Shown here piece by piece: positions 50,168 through 56,470 of a DNA stretch of 64,000 bases. Location: contig NW_019773881.1 of the NCBI RefSeq assembly GCF_001039355.2, forward strand, positions 412,754 through 476,753. The letters are read 5' to 3'. This DNA comes from Lingula anatina (Eukaryota; Brachiopoda; Lingulata; Lingulida; Lingulidae). The position numbers and the translations under genes were made by a program. Position 1 is the first letter of the stretch. Each line of letters opens with the position of its first letter. The notes beneath the pieces were generated by a model that saw only the letters and a program-made list of their open reading frames with translations, ran no database searches and was not told the DNA's origin.

Positions 50168-51645
50168 CTCACATCCAAAATTATAAGTTCCAACAACAAT
50201 GAGACATCAAAATTTCAACTTGGCGCCAATCTTATGAGCACACTTTCCACTTAGAATATATATATATACACAGCATCATATTTTGCTATATATTCATTTA
50301 AACCACAGCTAGCAGTAGAACAAAAGACTTGGCTGCTGTATTCCACATACAGGCATATCACGTACTAGTGCGTTTCATGCTCTGTTGCACTCCCGTTACT
50401 CACTAGCTAATAAGGGCCCAGTATCTGTTTATCGGGTCCTAGCGCCTACCACGGATCAGACATCAATGAAAACAAGTCATTTCTCAAACTTTTGATATCA
50501 TGAAACAGCATTTATCCAAAAACTGATAGTTAGCGTTCTCGAATTTGAATGACAAGTTGCTCAAAATACAGATTGTGAAAACGAAAGTTTAAAAATCTAC
50601 ACATCCAAAGTAAATGTCCTGCCTTCTTTGACAATGACAATTTTCTTAATCTGTGAAGGCATGTGAGGTATCAAGGTATCATCACCATCATTACATGATG
50701 GGCACGGGTGGATCCAGGATTATTTGAAGGGGGTTGGGGGGGGTCCAAAATGACAGGCCTCAGTTGTGAAGCTGCTCATCGCCCCTTGGTGTGGGGTTTG
50801 GGGCCTGCTCAAGGGCCCAATTTTTGATGTTTTGGAGAGCAAACTGTATATAAGAAGGCCAAATAAGCTCAAGGGTCAGAAGAGAAAAGCATAAGGCAAT
50901 AAAGGTTGCCGTCTTGGATCTACTTGATCATAACAAACCCGTGTTCATCACACATACATGGGTACTTTTGTAGTATACCCCCCCACCCTGTAACTTCCTG
51001 AAACTTTCATTTTTCAAACATTTTTTTTACATTGTCTTTTTCACCTATGTCAAAGCTGTTGAAATAAAATGTTTTTGTAATTACCTGTGGTCTTTTTATT
51101 AGTTTTAATCATGTTTAATCCACCCCATTGAAATACAATATGAAAATTTACAATGTACCCGCAGTCAATAACTTGCCGCGTTTTAGTTGGCTACTCTACC
51201 TTATTTTATGTGAACATAGGATTGATACAATGTATACTTGGACTTCCNGGGGTGGTGGGGGGGGGGGTATACTACAAAAGTACCCATACATGTACAGTTA
51301 ACAGAATACTACTAGTGCGTGGTCAACAATCACTGTCTTTGAGTCATTCACACAGCCTCCATCGCAAACTTCAATAAATTTCATATCTTCGGGAATTTTG
51401 TAACGAAAAACACTAAACAAGATTATGAAGAAAATCACTTCATTCTAACAATTATTCTATCTACAAACTGAAAATTTTTGACGCAAAAATCTCTTAAATT
51501 GTGGCCTCTATCACCGGACGGAAATTCGACCACGAACTCACACACAATCGCACAATCAGGCAAATAAGCTGAGCAGTAGACTTACAAAAATATTTCGCAA
51601 ATAATAAACACGAATGCTGCTTACCATTATAGCCGGAATCTTCAT
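20183..51645 (-). CDS. UGGT: UDP-glucose:glycoprotein glucosyltransferase (UGGT), N-terminal half; interrupted
   Basis: Sixteen exons on the minus strand translate to the N-terminal thioredoxin-like, folding-sensor region of UGGT, the ER-lumen enzyme that re-glucosylates misfolded N-glycoproteins. Exon 1 and 2 give a 26-residue signal peptide (MKIPAIM-AGLVLLVILVL... cut near EVDA). Family landmarks follow: AKWESTPLMLE, SEFLAKES, GYGVELAIKSTEYKAKDD, ELSPLKVWQLQ, LPGESALFFNGL, YAVDIRNGPIQ, WPSSVQDMFRPTFPG, DGEQDAGVALYRAFNFV, LPQVLLNGVPL and GELTDRDNVLDWIM. Anomalies: an in-frame TAA at 42950-42948; exons 3 to 4 and 5 to 6 do not join in phase; segments of roughly 55-65 residues expected between exons 5-6 and 8-9 were not found; and no GT24 catalytic exons lie between 20.2 kb and the left edge. 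It could be a truncated pseudogene, a real gene damaged by assembly errors, or the 5' part of a gene whose last exons lie beyond the window. Confidence 0.8.
21989..22089 (-). CDS. UGGT: UGGT exon 16 (second copy 20183-20283)
   Basis: Acceptor ttgacag. It encodes GELTDRDNVLDWIMEKEDVL and PRLNDQILDTKDK, matching the UGGT segment after the third thioredoxin-like module. A donor AG|gtacct would end it at 21989. Without splicing the frame runs on through RYLQF to a TAG at 21957-21955. It is the most C-terminal UGGT sequence found. Confidence 0.7.
22758..22922 (-). CDS. UGGT: UGGT exon 15
   Basis: Acceptor gataacag and donor AAG|gtaaga; 55 codons, phase 0. EYFSLIGLTSLPQVLLNGVP and then FQKAVYK match the UGGT pattern LPxxLxNGxP...FQRAVY. 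Confidence 0.85.
23716..23844 (-). CDS. UGGT: UGGT exon 14
   Basis: Acceptor gttgtcag and donor ATA|gtaagt; 43 codons, phase 0. It encodes VFDKVQAGDLTADQVVAEF and SSDSDYDDGRI, the DSxYDxGR segment before the LPQVLLNG module. Confidence 0.8.
25051..25186 (-). CDS. UGGT: UGGT exon 13
   Basis: Acceptor tttccag and donor GAT|gtaagt. It encodes LGLLFVVNNEKEVDGEQDAG and VALYRAFNFV, a strongly conserved UGGT core (xGxxFVVN...DGxQDAGVAxxRAxNxV). Confidence 0.9.
25683..25768 (-). CDS. UGGT: UGGT exon 12
   Basis: Acceptor ttcacaag and donor AG|gtaaaa (phase 2). VFMVDPSQPDARDLL and then HNAPI precede the LGLLFVVN exon, matching the family VFIxDP...xPxRxG. Confidence 0.85.
26651..26723. repeat. 19-bp minisatellite, about 4 units
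   Basis: Tandem units of tacccctccctccccctgg lie in a UGGT intron. A separate imperfect pair of segments (26584-26650 and 26745-26800, sharing gtaaacagataatctcact) flanks the array. Confidence 0.8.
27771..27890 (-). CDS. UGGT: UGGT exon 11
   Basis: Acceptor tatttcag and donor ATG|gtcagt; 40 codons, phase 0. It encodes YINDLEKDRRYQQWPSS, then RPTFPGMLRHVAKNFFTM. The WPSS...RPTFPGxxRxxxKNxxxM block is diagnostic for UGGT. Confidence 0.9.
28141..28372. mobile_element. foldback MITE in a UGGT intron (family of 12482-12716)
   Basis: The ends are ggccttaaaaatggattacg and attaataaggcc. The inner arms (cttttagcactaacaccat and its complement ggtgttagtgctgaaag) pair. Confidence 0.7.
28518..28604 (-). 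CDS. UGGT: UGGT exon 10
   Basis: Acceptor tgtattag and donor CAG|gtaagc; 29 codons, phase 0. GESLSSLLKLDLKE then YAVDIRNGPIQ matches the UGGT pattern LSLxxxLKL...YAVDIRxxxI. Confidence 0.85.
29053..29207 (-). CDS. UGGT: UGGT exon 9
   Basis: Acceptor aattgcag and donor AAG|gtaagt. It encodes FEQYLNILPGESALFFNGLQ and YDLDISDVFTLLDTLRADAK, then IMEGLYSMGIK. The PGESALFxNGLxxDLD signature is specific to UGGT. Confidence 0.92.
29773..29955. repeat. minisatellite, 4 imperfect units of about 50 bp
   Basis: Tandem units share catgaaagagtattttt and aatttacaatgatatat, in a UGGT intron. Confidence 0.7.
31371..31418. repeat. compound (TA)n/(TG)n microsatellite
   Basis: Two TA runs flank tgtgtgtgttta in a UGGT intron. 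Confidence 0.85.
31602..31702 (-). CDS. UGGT: UGGT exon 8
   Basis: Acceptor tattcag and donor CAG G|gtatgt. It encodes MKHPDLKEKLKEFKKHLMM and SSNELSPLKVWQLQ, the UGGT block ...YPDLxxxLxxFxxxLxxS...PLKVWxLQ. The phase-1 end fits either the family aspartate (DLSFQ...) or, directly, exon 9. Confidence 0.88.
33052..33127 (-). CDS. UGGT: UGGT exon 7 (acidic linker)
   Basis: Acceptor aattacag and donor CG|gtaaaa. It encodes the acidic GEDEEDDLEDDEGKDVQGIV and FSSL. Its phase fits exons 6 and 8 exactly, giving QGIVFSSLRMKHPDL, as in the UGGT VxGFxFxxL...PDL region. Confidence 0.85.
34220..34830. mobile_element. R1 repeat copy in a UGGT intron
   Basis: R1 landmarks are visible (ctctagcattaacagttcc, catgcaccgattgacccc, gtctaggaggagaagc), ending before the terminal hairpin. 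A short local triplication ggagaaagaggaccca occurs at about 34395-34443. Confidence 0.6.
36355..36600. mobile_element. foldback element with 50-bp arms (family of 43725-43905)
   Basis: Arms at about 36470-36518 and 36536-36587 pair almost perfectly around a 17-base loop (tctcgcctgcggcttgc). The flank tgcgttccatggtctgttgc is shared with 43735 and with 50325-50400. Confidence 0.7.
36777..37211 (-). pseudogene. LINE ORF1-like protein fragment (144 codons)
   Basis: The open frame includes VKEKVIKTLRGAAYVELQES, then YRIPGKAGRPRPIIIKARN and KIMKKRKAIK. The arrangement xxxxR.G....RPRPIIVxF...xxKxxIMxxxK is typical of the RRM-like region of LINE ORF1 proteins. Upstream on the same strand (about 37440-37230) another frame reads as a charged coiled-coil (NEIKKEFNERVMEKEERHTS), separated by stops and frame changes, so the copy is decayed. 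It sits in a UGGT intron. Confidence 0.55.
37960..38235. repeat. repeat tail ending tacagacacatctgtgtctg
   Basis: Two adjacent copies end with ggctatatatacagacacat and a self-complementary acagacacatctgtgtctgt. The same tail recurs at 47340-47405 and 52440-52525. It may be the 3' end of a short retroposon. Confidence 0.5.
38592..38688 (-). CDS. UGGT: UGGT exon 6
   Basis: Acceptor aattttag and donor CAA G|gttagg. It encodes EPSEEKVRLAGYGVELAIKS and TEYKAKDDTKMQ. The xLxGYGVELAIKSTEYKAxDD block is nearly invariant in UGGT. It starts in phase 0, while exon 5 ends in phase 2. Confidence 0.92.
38892..40461. mobile_element. R1 repeat, longest copy with both ends
   Basis: Left end agaggatcagagaggcgata; right end hairpin region ccagtgcctatactggtggt. 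The internal minisatellite units (about 39170-39510) and the tggaggagaagcggt landmark are present. No coding capacity. Confidence 0.7.
41412..41650 (-). pseudogene. THAP11-like zinc-finger domain, frameshifted relic
   Basis: The minus-strand ATG at 41650 opens MPGFTCCVSRCYNNSKRDRH, then needs a one-base shift near a T run to read FYKFPTNSLK, a TGA, then KIWVDNIG, DRVCAEHFEGWKKTYNMR and a stop at 41414-41412. The C2CH spacing and the start MPGFTCCVxxCYNNS resemble the DNA-binding THAP domain of THAP11. One frameshift and one nonsense codon make it non-functional as read. It lies in the UGGT intron between exons 5 and 6. It could be a retrocopy or a THAP-transposase fragment. Confidence 0.65.
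41908..42020 (-). CDS. UGGT: UGGT exon 5
   Basis: Acceptor gtgttcag and donor AG|gtactt (phase 2). It encodes VAKDNNPPRDCDTFVDVQGK and VTCDSKEMKRLINSATQ. It corresponds to the UGGT segment after the SLRSYS helix (A.D..P...C..F..V.GK.TC). It joins in phase with exon 4. Confidence 0.85.
42272..42483. mobile_element. short inverted-repeat element, copy 2
   Basis: Ends are ccttttcaatagggaaaaaa and cccccctttgaaaagatc. It is related to 13384-13603. Confidence 0.5.
42879..43010 (-). CDS. UGGT: UGGT exon 4, carrying an in-frame TAA
   Basis: Acceptor cctttcag and donor CAG|gtgagt; 44 codons. It reads NLKVYEMILSIAEKLIPSK, then TAA (42950-42948), then QLGLLKFSLSLRSYSPAVE. Both sides are in the same frame and match UGGT (Y..IL..A...L.P....L..F.LSLRSYS). 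The stop replaces one codon. Both splice sites are intact. The phase-0 start does not fit the phase-1 end of exon 3, so a small exon may be missing. Confidence 0.8.
43725..43905. mobile_element. foldback element with 50-bp arms
   Basis: Arms at about 43785-43835 and 43851-43901 (tctatttctcgtaaagctca and its near complement) pair around tcttggcttcgcctcg. Same family as 36355-36600. Confidence 0.7.
43872..46168. repeat. 1.15-kb near-identical duplication about a single n (45020)
   Basis: 43872-45019 recurs at 45021-46168 (offset 1149). It contains one R1 copy on each side (44033-44757 and 45182-45905). Likely haplotype redundancy inside the UGGT intron between exons 3 and 4. Confidence 0.85.
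46709..46794 (-). CDS. UGGT: UGGT exon 3
   Basis: Acceptor catttcag and donor GAT A|gtaagt (phase 1). With the split serine it reads SEFLAKESNAMFWAFVDTV and EANTADMQD, matching the UGGT pattern SEFLAxxSxxxFWxFV. Confidence 0.88.
46885..46945. repeat. (AT)n microsatellite
   Basis: A long uninterrupted AT run just upstream (in the minus-strand sense) of UGGT exon 3. Confidence 0.9.
46982..47166. mobile_element. MITE-B copy (agatcgatcta-containing ends)
   Basis: It starts ccccatttccatagattaga and ends atagatcgatctaaaatcta tgggaatagagcct. Internal landmarks are aattaattacccccttaaag and gtctagtgagactcc-type sequence. Relatives are at 60442-60654, 62295-62535 and 63001-63223. Confidence 0.7.
47423..47648. 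mobile_element. MITE with ggatcaatctatctcagtg ends
   Basis: Inverted ends ggatcaatctatctcagtg and cactgagatagatcaatcc form near-perfect 19-bp terminal repeats; about 226 bp, non-coding. The layout resembles MITE-B. Confidence 0.75.
47975..48099 (-). CDS. UGGT: UGGT exon 2 (signal peptide core, first conserved strand)
   Basis: Acceptor ttttttgcag and donor AG|gtatag (phase 2). It encodes AGLVLLVILVLHACSEVDAK (hydrophobic core then an A-x-A-like site) and SVSLDAKWESTPLMLET. The AKWxSTPLxLExSEFL start is typical of mature UGGT. Confidence 0.9.
48461..48495. repeat. (TA)n microsatellite
   Basis: A TA-rich dinucleotide run in UGGT intron 1. Confidence 0.85.
48664..49065 (-). other. open frame of 133 codons with internal repeats, unknown
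   Basis: It begins MKGNTFQTFIHMAPDKAD and contains repeated motifs around ARDHSQSDRDEEAIFIF, KERDENAIFVSSAGDR and ARREGNFHIHSMEF. The DNA shows imperfect tandem units built on gagacgagaaggaaattttc, and a minisatellite can stay open by chance. It lies in UGGT intron 1. I recognise no domain and would not call it a gene without transcript support. Confidence 0.25.
49590..49982. repeat. pair of about 95-bp direct repeats
   Basis: 49590-49682 and 49869-49960 share cagttatcctgagttctcag (one mismatch) and ctgaaaaacagttgatc. A third short repeat, gtttaaaatacacagcaaca, occurs at 49849 and 49961. Confidence 0.7.
50961..51285. mobile_element. foldback element inserted in copy A, with target-site duplication
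   Basis: Ends ggtacttttgtagtatacc and ggtatactacaaaagtaccc are inverted repeats. The flanks 50954-50960 and 51286-51292 are both atacatg. Copy B at 54836-54842 has a single atacatg with no insert. A single n lies inside at 51248. Confidence 0.8.
51625..51645 (-). CDS. UGGT: UGGT exon 1 (start codon)
   Basis: ATGAAGATTCCGGCTATAATG followed by gtaagc encodes MKIPAIM in phase 0 and completes the signal peptide with exon 2. It is chosen because it is the only ATG in frame, in the only one of three copies that retains the start. Confidence 0.75.
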
Positions 51646-51680
51646 GTCGTCTGAGAATTAGAAATGCACCGGAAAGGCAT
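51642..51680 (-). promoter_or_regulatory. UGGT upstream ORF overlapping the start codon
   Basis: A 12-codon frame starts at 51680 and its TGA (51644-51642) overlaps the UGGT start as ATGA. Such an arrangement can couple termination and re-initiation. That role is inferred. Confidence 0.45.
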
Positions 51681-52302
51681 CTGCGCAGACTCGGACTCCT
51701 TCTTGAGGAGAGTTGAGATAAACAAACAGTCGGGTTTACAAACAGAAATACCCCACCCCATTAATGCTAGAAACATTAATTCCCATTGATTTGTAAAGGT
51801 CAGCCCCGTCCTAGATTTTGAACCAATTGGCCACGCTTACACCATTTATCTGCACCAATATATTGACACCGCCACCAACCTGACATTAAAGAATAAAGTT
51901 TACACTATTGCCGCAGATCGACGACGATACCGGTTATGCAATCATCTTACTTAAATGACCTGGACCAATCCCAACGCTTTGAGCTACCCAGCAAGGGCTA
52001 ACACTTGCCAGCCACTACAGTGGCTAGATCACATTATAACATCTTTGACTTTCAAATTAAAGTGACTACAGCCGATTTCCACAGCATCTACATTCCGATT
52101 GTGGTAGTTGAGCTGCCACAATCGGAATATCAATGCTGTCGAAATTGGTTTAGTCCCTTTGTAGTACTTTTAAAATGCTGGAATTGGTCAGGACCAGCGC
52201 AATCGATGTGTCGCAATAGGTCAGGCTCAACTACCACAATTGGAAAATCGAAGATGTTAAATTAGGATCTAGCCCCTGTAGCAGCTGCTGGATTTTGACT
52301 CT

Positions 52303-52375
52303 GGCTTGGTAGCTCAGTTGGTAGAGCAGTGGCTTGGTGTGAAAGAGTCCCAGGTTTGAATCCCAGAGGAAGCCT
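52303..52375 (+). repeat. tRNA-derived module, copy 1
   Basis: ggcttggtagctcagttggt resembles a tRNA acceptor and D arm with A box. tcccaggtttgaatcccaga resembles the T arm with B box. The stems are imperfect, so this is a tRNA-derived repeat rather than a tRNA gene. Confidence 0.6.
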
Positions 52376-52720
52376 GGAGTTTTTCTCCCAGTCTATCGAT
52401 TGGTCCAGCTCAACTACCATAATCGGAGTGTCGATGCTNAAGGAAAGTGCACGGCGCCGACATCGGCGAGGACAGACGCAGATGATGGCAATATGTACAG
52501 ACACAGATGTGTCTGTACATAAAAATGAATGTTACAATAAGGCAAATCCATCCTCTTTTGCAAGAAAGTGCTCCCATTGTTATCAAACACATTGGAATGT
52601 TTTGAAAGACATTCAAAGATGATAACCCATTGTTGTTATCCAGTATCATGGATGTGCTGTTATATACATATATATATATACATATATATATATATACATA
52701 CATACACACACACACACACA

Positions 52721-54046
52721 CAATTAAAATAAATAAATAAATAAACAAAAGATATGCAATAACCCCGACTCTGAGTTTCACGGGCATACCCAGAAGGTGT
52801 GCCCAATCGTCAGGAGGTTTATTTGAAAATGGTTTTATTAGCCGTTTTACATACACAGCGTGACGACACTTAAGTCGCACGCCGTGTTAGTTACGTCACT
52901 TTATGCCCACACATGGTAATTATTTCAGTTTTTTTATTCAGAGTATCTGGTGTTATCATTATCAACAGTTAACCTAGACTTAGAATCCGGGAAACACAGG
53001 CCGTTTGTAAAACCGAACGCCCAGCCGATCTATGTTCACAAAAACTCAAATCACCCCCCCCCCCCAATAATAAGGAACATTCCTAAAGCCATCGGCAAAA
53101 GATTGCAACCCCTTTCGTCTGAAGGAGTGGTAGCAGAAGAATCAGATAACGTATACACGACGGCCCTTCAAACCGCGGGCTATACCGTAATGTCGTTGGG
53201 TAATAACTCTAAAGCAAGCAGCTCTCGTCACAGTGAAAAGACAAAACAGGAAACTTATTTGGTTCAACCCACCATACTCGAAAAATGTAAGAACGAAAAT
53301 TGGGCATATATTCCTCCAGTTGCTAGACAAACATTTCCCTCGCGGAAGCAAGCTTTATCGATTATTCAACAGATCGACTGTAAAAGTAAGCTACTGTTGT
53401 ATGAAAAACATACAGCAAATCATTCATGGTCACAATAAAAAAATTCTCAAAAACATGTCAGTTAACACTCAAGATAAGAAATGTAATTGTAGAGCTCCAA
53501 GTAAGTGTCCTTTGAGAGGGGAATGTTTGTCTAGCAACATTGTGTACCAAGCATCAGTTACTACTAAGGACAAATGCATGAAATATATAGGTCTTTGTGG
53601 TGGGCAATTTAAGATACAATAATCACACCAAGTCATTTAGAGACAAGAAATATGCTGCAGATACTGAATTATCCAAATACATTTGGAAATTAACAGAAAA
53701 TAAAACCCAGTATGACATTAGATGGGACATCATAAAGAAATCAACACCGCAAAGGAGAAATCAGCACCTATGCAATCTTTGCTTAGACGAAAAACTGTTG
53801 ATAATGATAACACCAGATACTCTGAATAAAAGAACTGAAATAATTACCATGTGTCGGCATAAAGTGACGTAACTAACACGGCGTGCTACGTAAGTGTTGT
53901 CACGCTGTGTATGCAAAACTGCTAATAAAACCATTTTCAAATAAACCTCCTGACGATCGGGCACACCTTCTGGGTATGCCCGTGAAACTCGGAGTCAGGG
54001 TTATTGCATGTCTTTTGATTATTTATTTATTTATTTATTTTAATTG
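52721..54046 (+). mobile_element. Penelope-like element, 5'-truncated, with 200-bp inverted arms
   Basis: Arms 52721-52920 and 53843-54046 are inverted repeats (outer ends caattaaaat/attttaattg, inner ends acatggtaat/attaccatgt). Between them is a decayed Penelope-type coding region. Inverted terminal arms are known for this retroelement class. The element sits in a TA-rich site that is uninterrupted in copy A near 50130-50165. Confidence 0.75.
52958..53872 (+). pseudogene. Penelope-like polymerase fragment with GIY-YIG endonuclease, frameshifted
   Basis: Three successive frames are needed. First, VNLDLESGKHRPFVKPNAQP and NIPKAIGKRLQPLSS (region after the RT fingers and palm). Second, from about 53233, LIWFNPPYSKNVRTKIGHIF, KVSYCCMKN, CNCR and SNIVYQASV...KYIGL. 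Third, from about 53597, NHTKSFRDKKYAADTELSKY, CNLCLDEKL and CRHKVT. IVYQASV...KYIGL is the GIY-YIG motif, and E of TELSKYIW fits the catalytic glutamate. The RT catalytic core is absent and there are two frameshifts, so it is inactive. Confidence 0.8.
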
Positions 54047-54231
54047 TGTACAAATGCTCCGTATTGTTGAGCACTCTGTTCCACACTTACGCTTGTTATA
54101 TATACTCACATCCATAATTATAAGTTCCAACAACAATGGGACATGGCCATAAAAATTCTAACTTGGCACTAATCTTATGAGCACACTTACCACTTAGAAT
54201 ATGCATCATATTTTGCTATATATTCATTTAA

Positions 54232-54568
54232 AGGCATAATAACTCTTTGTATGAGACCTATATTTCACAATAATAACCTTGTGAATAACTCATAGAAATA
54301 TAATATATTCTGTTTTACCACAAAAACAGCAGTTATAGCTTTTATTCTGATATTTGAACTTGGCTTTAGACCACGTGACCTCCATTGATGTCTATACTCT
54401 GTTAAAATCTCTTAAGAGATTTTAACAAAAAACCAAACTTTTTAGAAAAAAACCAGGGACTAACTTTGAATGTAAAAATGGATTCATTAACCATTGGTAA
54501 GTATGGGAAAATTGTTGTTTACTCCAGGAAAATTCATTTTTTGGCCGAAACGAAGAGTTATTATTGCT
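54232..54568. mobile_element. 337-bp element at TTAA (piggyBac-like MITE)
   Basis: It is flanked by TTAA on both sides (54228-54231, 54569-54572). Ends aggcataataactc and gagttattattgct are inverted. Copy A has an uninterrupted atttaaacc at the matching site near 50300. TTAA targeting suggests piggyBac-type mobilisation. Confidence 0.7.
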
Positions 54569-54871
54569 TTAAACCACAGGTAGTGCGTAGAACAAGACAG
54601 GCATGTAATGCACCAGTGCAATTCACAGTCTGTTGCACTCCCGTTACTCACTAGCTAATAAGGGCCCAGTATCTGTATATCGGGTCCTAGTGCCTACCAC
54701 GGATCAGACATCAATGAAAACAAGTCGTTTCTCAAACTTTTGATATCATGAAACAGCATTTATCCAAAAACTGATAATTAGAGTTTTGGATCTAATTGGC
54801 TATGATTGATCATAACAAACCCGTGTTCATCACACATACATGTACAGTTAACAGAGTACTACTAGTACATG

Positions 54872-55232
54872 CAGACATGCTGAAACTGTTGGTCCGATCA
54901 GTCATGACAGGGAAAATTTGTCCGGACCGGTAAAAAATTGGACTTGGTCGGTACAAAGGACCGATAACTGTTTTAAGAACCACAATTTTGAATTTACAGT
55001 CATCATTCGACATACTTCACTATTAAAATTATATAAAACCCAAAGCGTTTTTCCCCTCCATTTTAAACCTATCACATTCACAAACAAAGTTAGCTTCCCA
55101 ATCTTACTGACAGTATCTGTCTCAAACGAATAGGGTGTTTTTCGGTCCAACAAAAATCCATTTGGTCCAGCAAATTTTTCATTACTGCCGGTCCAAATGT
55201 CCGACCATTCTGAAAAGTTTTCAGCATGTCTG
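54872..55232. mobile_element. 361-bp inverted-repeat element in copy B
   Basis: Ends cagacatgctgaaa and tttcagcatgtctg are exact inverted repeats. Flanks acatg/acgtg look like a 5-bp target duplication. Copy A has agtgcgtggtc here with no insert. Confidence 0.7.
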
Positions 55233-55511
55233 ACGTGGTCAACAATCACTGTTTTTGAGTCATTCACGCAACCTCCACCACAAACTTAAATAATTTTCAC
55301 ATCTTCAGGAATTTTGTAACGAAAAAATCACTAAACAAGATTATGAAGAAAATCAGTTCATTTTAACAATTATCTATATCTACAAATTGAAAATTGTGGC
55401 CTCTATCACCGGACGACCACGAACTCACACACAATCGCACAATCAGGCAAATAAGCTGAGCAGTAGACTTACAAACATCTTTCGCAAATAATAAACAGGT
55501 ATGCTGCTTAC

Positions 55512-55532
55512 CATTTTAGCCGGAATCTTCGT
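55512..55532 (-). pseudogene. UGGT exon 1 paralogue with lost start codon
   Basis: It reads ACGAAGATTCCGGCTAAAATG followed by gtaagc. ATG has become ACG, which also removes the uORF stop. The donor site is intact. It lies about 3.9 kb from intact exon 1 in the same orientation. Confidence 0.75.
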
Positions 55533-56397
55533 GTCGTCTGAGAATTGGAAATGCACCGGAAACGCATCTGCGCAGACTCGGACTCCTTCTTGAGGAGAGT
55601 TGAGATAAACAAACAGTCGGGTTTACAAACAGAAATGCCCCACCCCATTAATGCTAGAAATTTTAATTCCCATTGATTTGTAAAGGTCAGCCCCGTCCTA
55701 GATTTTGAACCAATTGGCCACGCTTACACCATTTATCTGCACCAATATATTGACACCGCCACCAACTTGGCAATTAAAGAATAAATTTTACACTATTGCC
55801 GCAGATCGACGACGATACCGGTTATACAATCATCTTACTTAAATGACCTGGGACCAATCGCAACGCTTTACACACACCGAAATTGCGACAAATTCCAGTA
55901 ATGAGAGCGATGGGGGGGGGGGGGGATGCTGTCGAAATCGGCTCTAGTCCCTTTGTAGTACTTTAAAAATACTAAAATTGGCCAGGAATAGCGCAATCGT
56001 GTGTCGCGATTGGTCAGGCTCAACTATCACAATCGGAATTTCGATGCTGTCAAAATCGGCTCTAGCCCCTGTAACAGCTGCTGGATTTTGACTTTGGCTC
56101 GGTAGCTCAGTTGGTAGAGCAGTGGCTTGGTGTGCAAGAGTCCCAGGTATGAATCCCAGAGGGAGCCTGGAGTTTTTCTCCCAGCCTATCGATTGGTCCA
56201 ACTCAACTACCACAATCGGAGTGTAGATGCTGTCGAAATTGGCTCTAGTCCCTATGTAGTACTTTAAAAATGCTGGAATTGGTACGTAAAAGCACAATCG
56301 GTGTGTTGCGATTGGTCAGGCTTAACAATCACTATCGGAATGTCGATGATGTCGAAATCGGCTCTAGCCCCTGTAGCAGCTGCCGGATTTTGACTCT

Positions 56398-56470
56398 GGC
56401 TAGGTAGTTCAGTTGGTAGAGCAGTGGCTTGGTGTGCAAGAGTCCCAGGTTCGAATCCCAGAGGGAGCCT
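56398..56470 (+). repeat. tRNA-derived module, representative copy
   Basis: The A-box side reads ggctaggtagttcagttggt and the B-box side ccaggttcgaatcccagagg, ending gggagcct. The acceptor ends can pair as ggct/agcc, but the T stem mispairs (ccagg against cccag). Similar modules start at 56096, 56809, 58135, 58426 and 58717. Confidence 0.65.

Larger units (their letters stand above)
49994..51980. repeat. segmental duplication, copy A (contains intact UGGT exon 1)
   Basis: It is homologous, in the same orientation, to copy B at 52511-55868. Both begin ataaggcaaatccatcctct and end near caacgcttt. A carries a 325-bp foldback element (50961-51285) and about 390 bp (50533-50925) absent from B. 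B carries a Penelope-like element and two other insertions absent from A. Confidence 0.8.
52511..55868. repeat. segmental duplication, copy B (dead UGGT exon 1 copy)
   Basis: Paralogue of copy A, enlarged by insertions: a Penelope-like element with its arms, a 337-bp TTAA element (54232-54568) and a 361-bp element (54872-55232). The exon 1 copy lies at 55512-55532 with ACG in place of ATG. Confidence 0.8.

Noticed and set aside
52005-52265. Frames such as FDSIYTPIVVVEL in the 52-58 kb region as a protein family
   Set aside because: The same residues arise wherever the 115-bp monomer is read in that frame. There are no introns or domain signals.
56096-56168. Functional tRNA gene
   Set aside because: A and B boxes are recognisable, but the T stem mispairs and the module is repeated within a satellite array, so a tRNA-derived repeat fits better.
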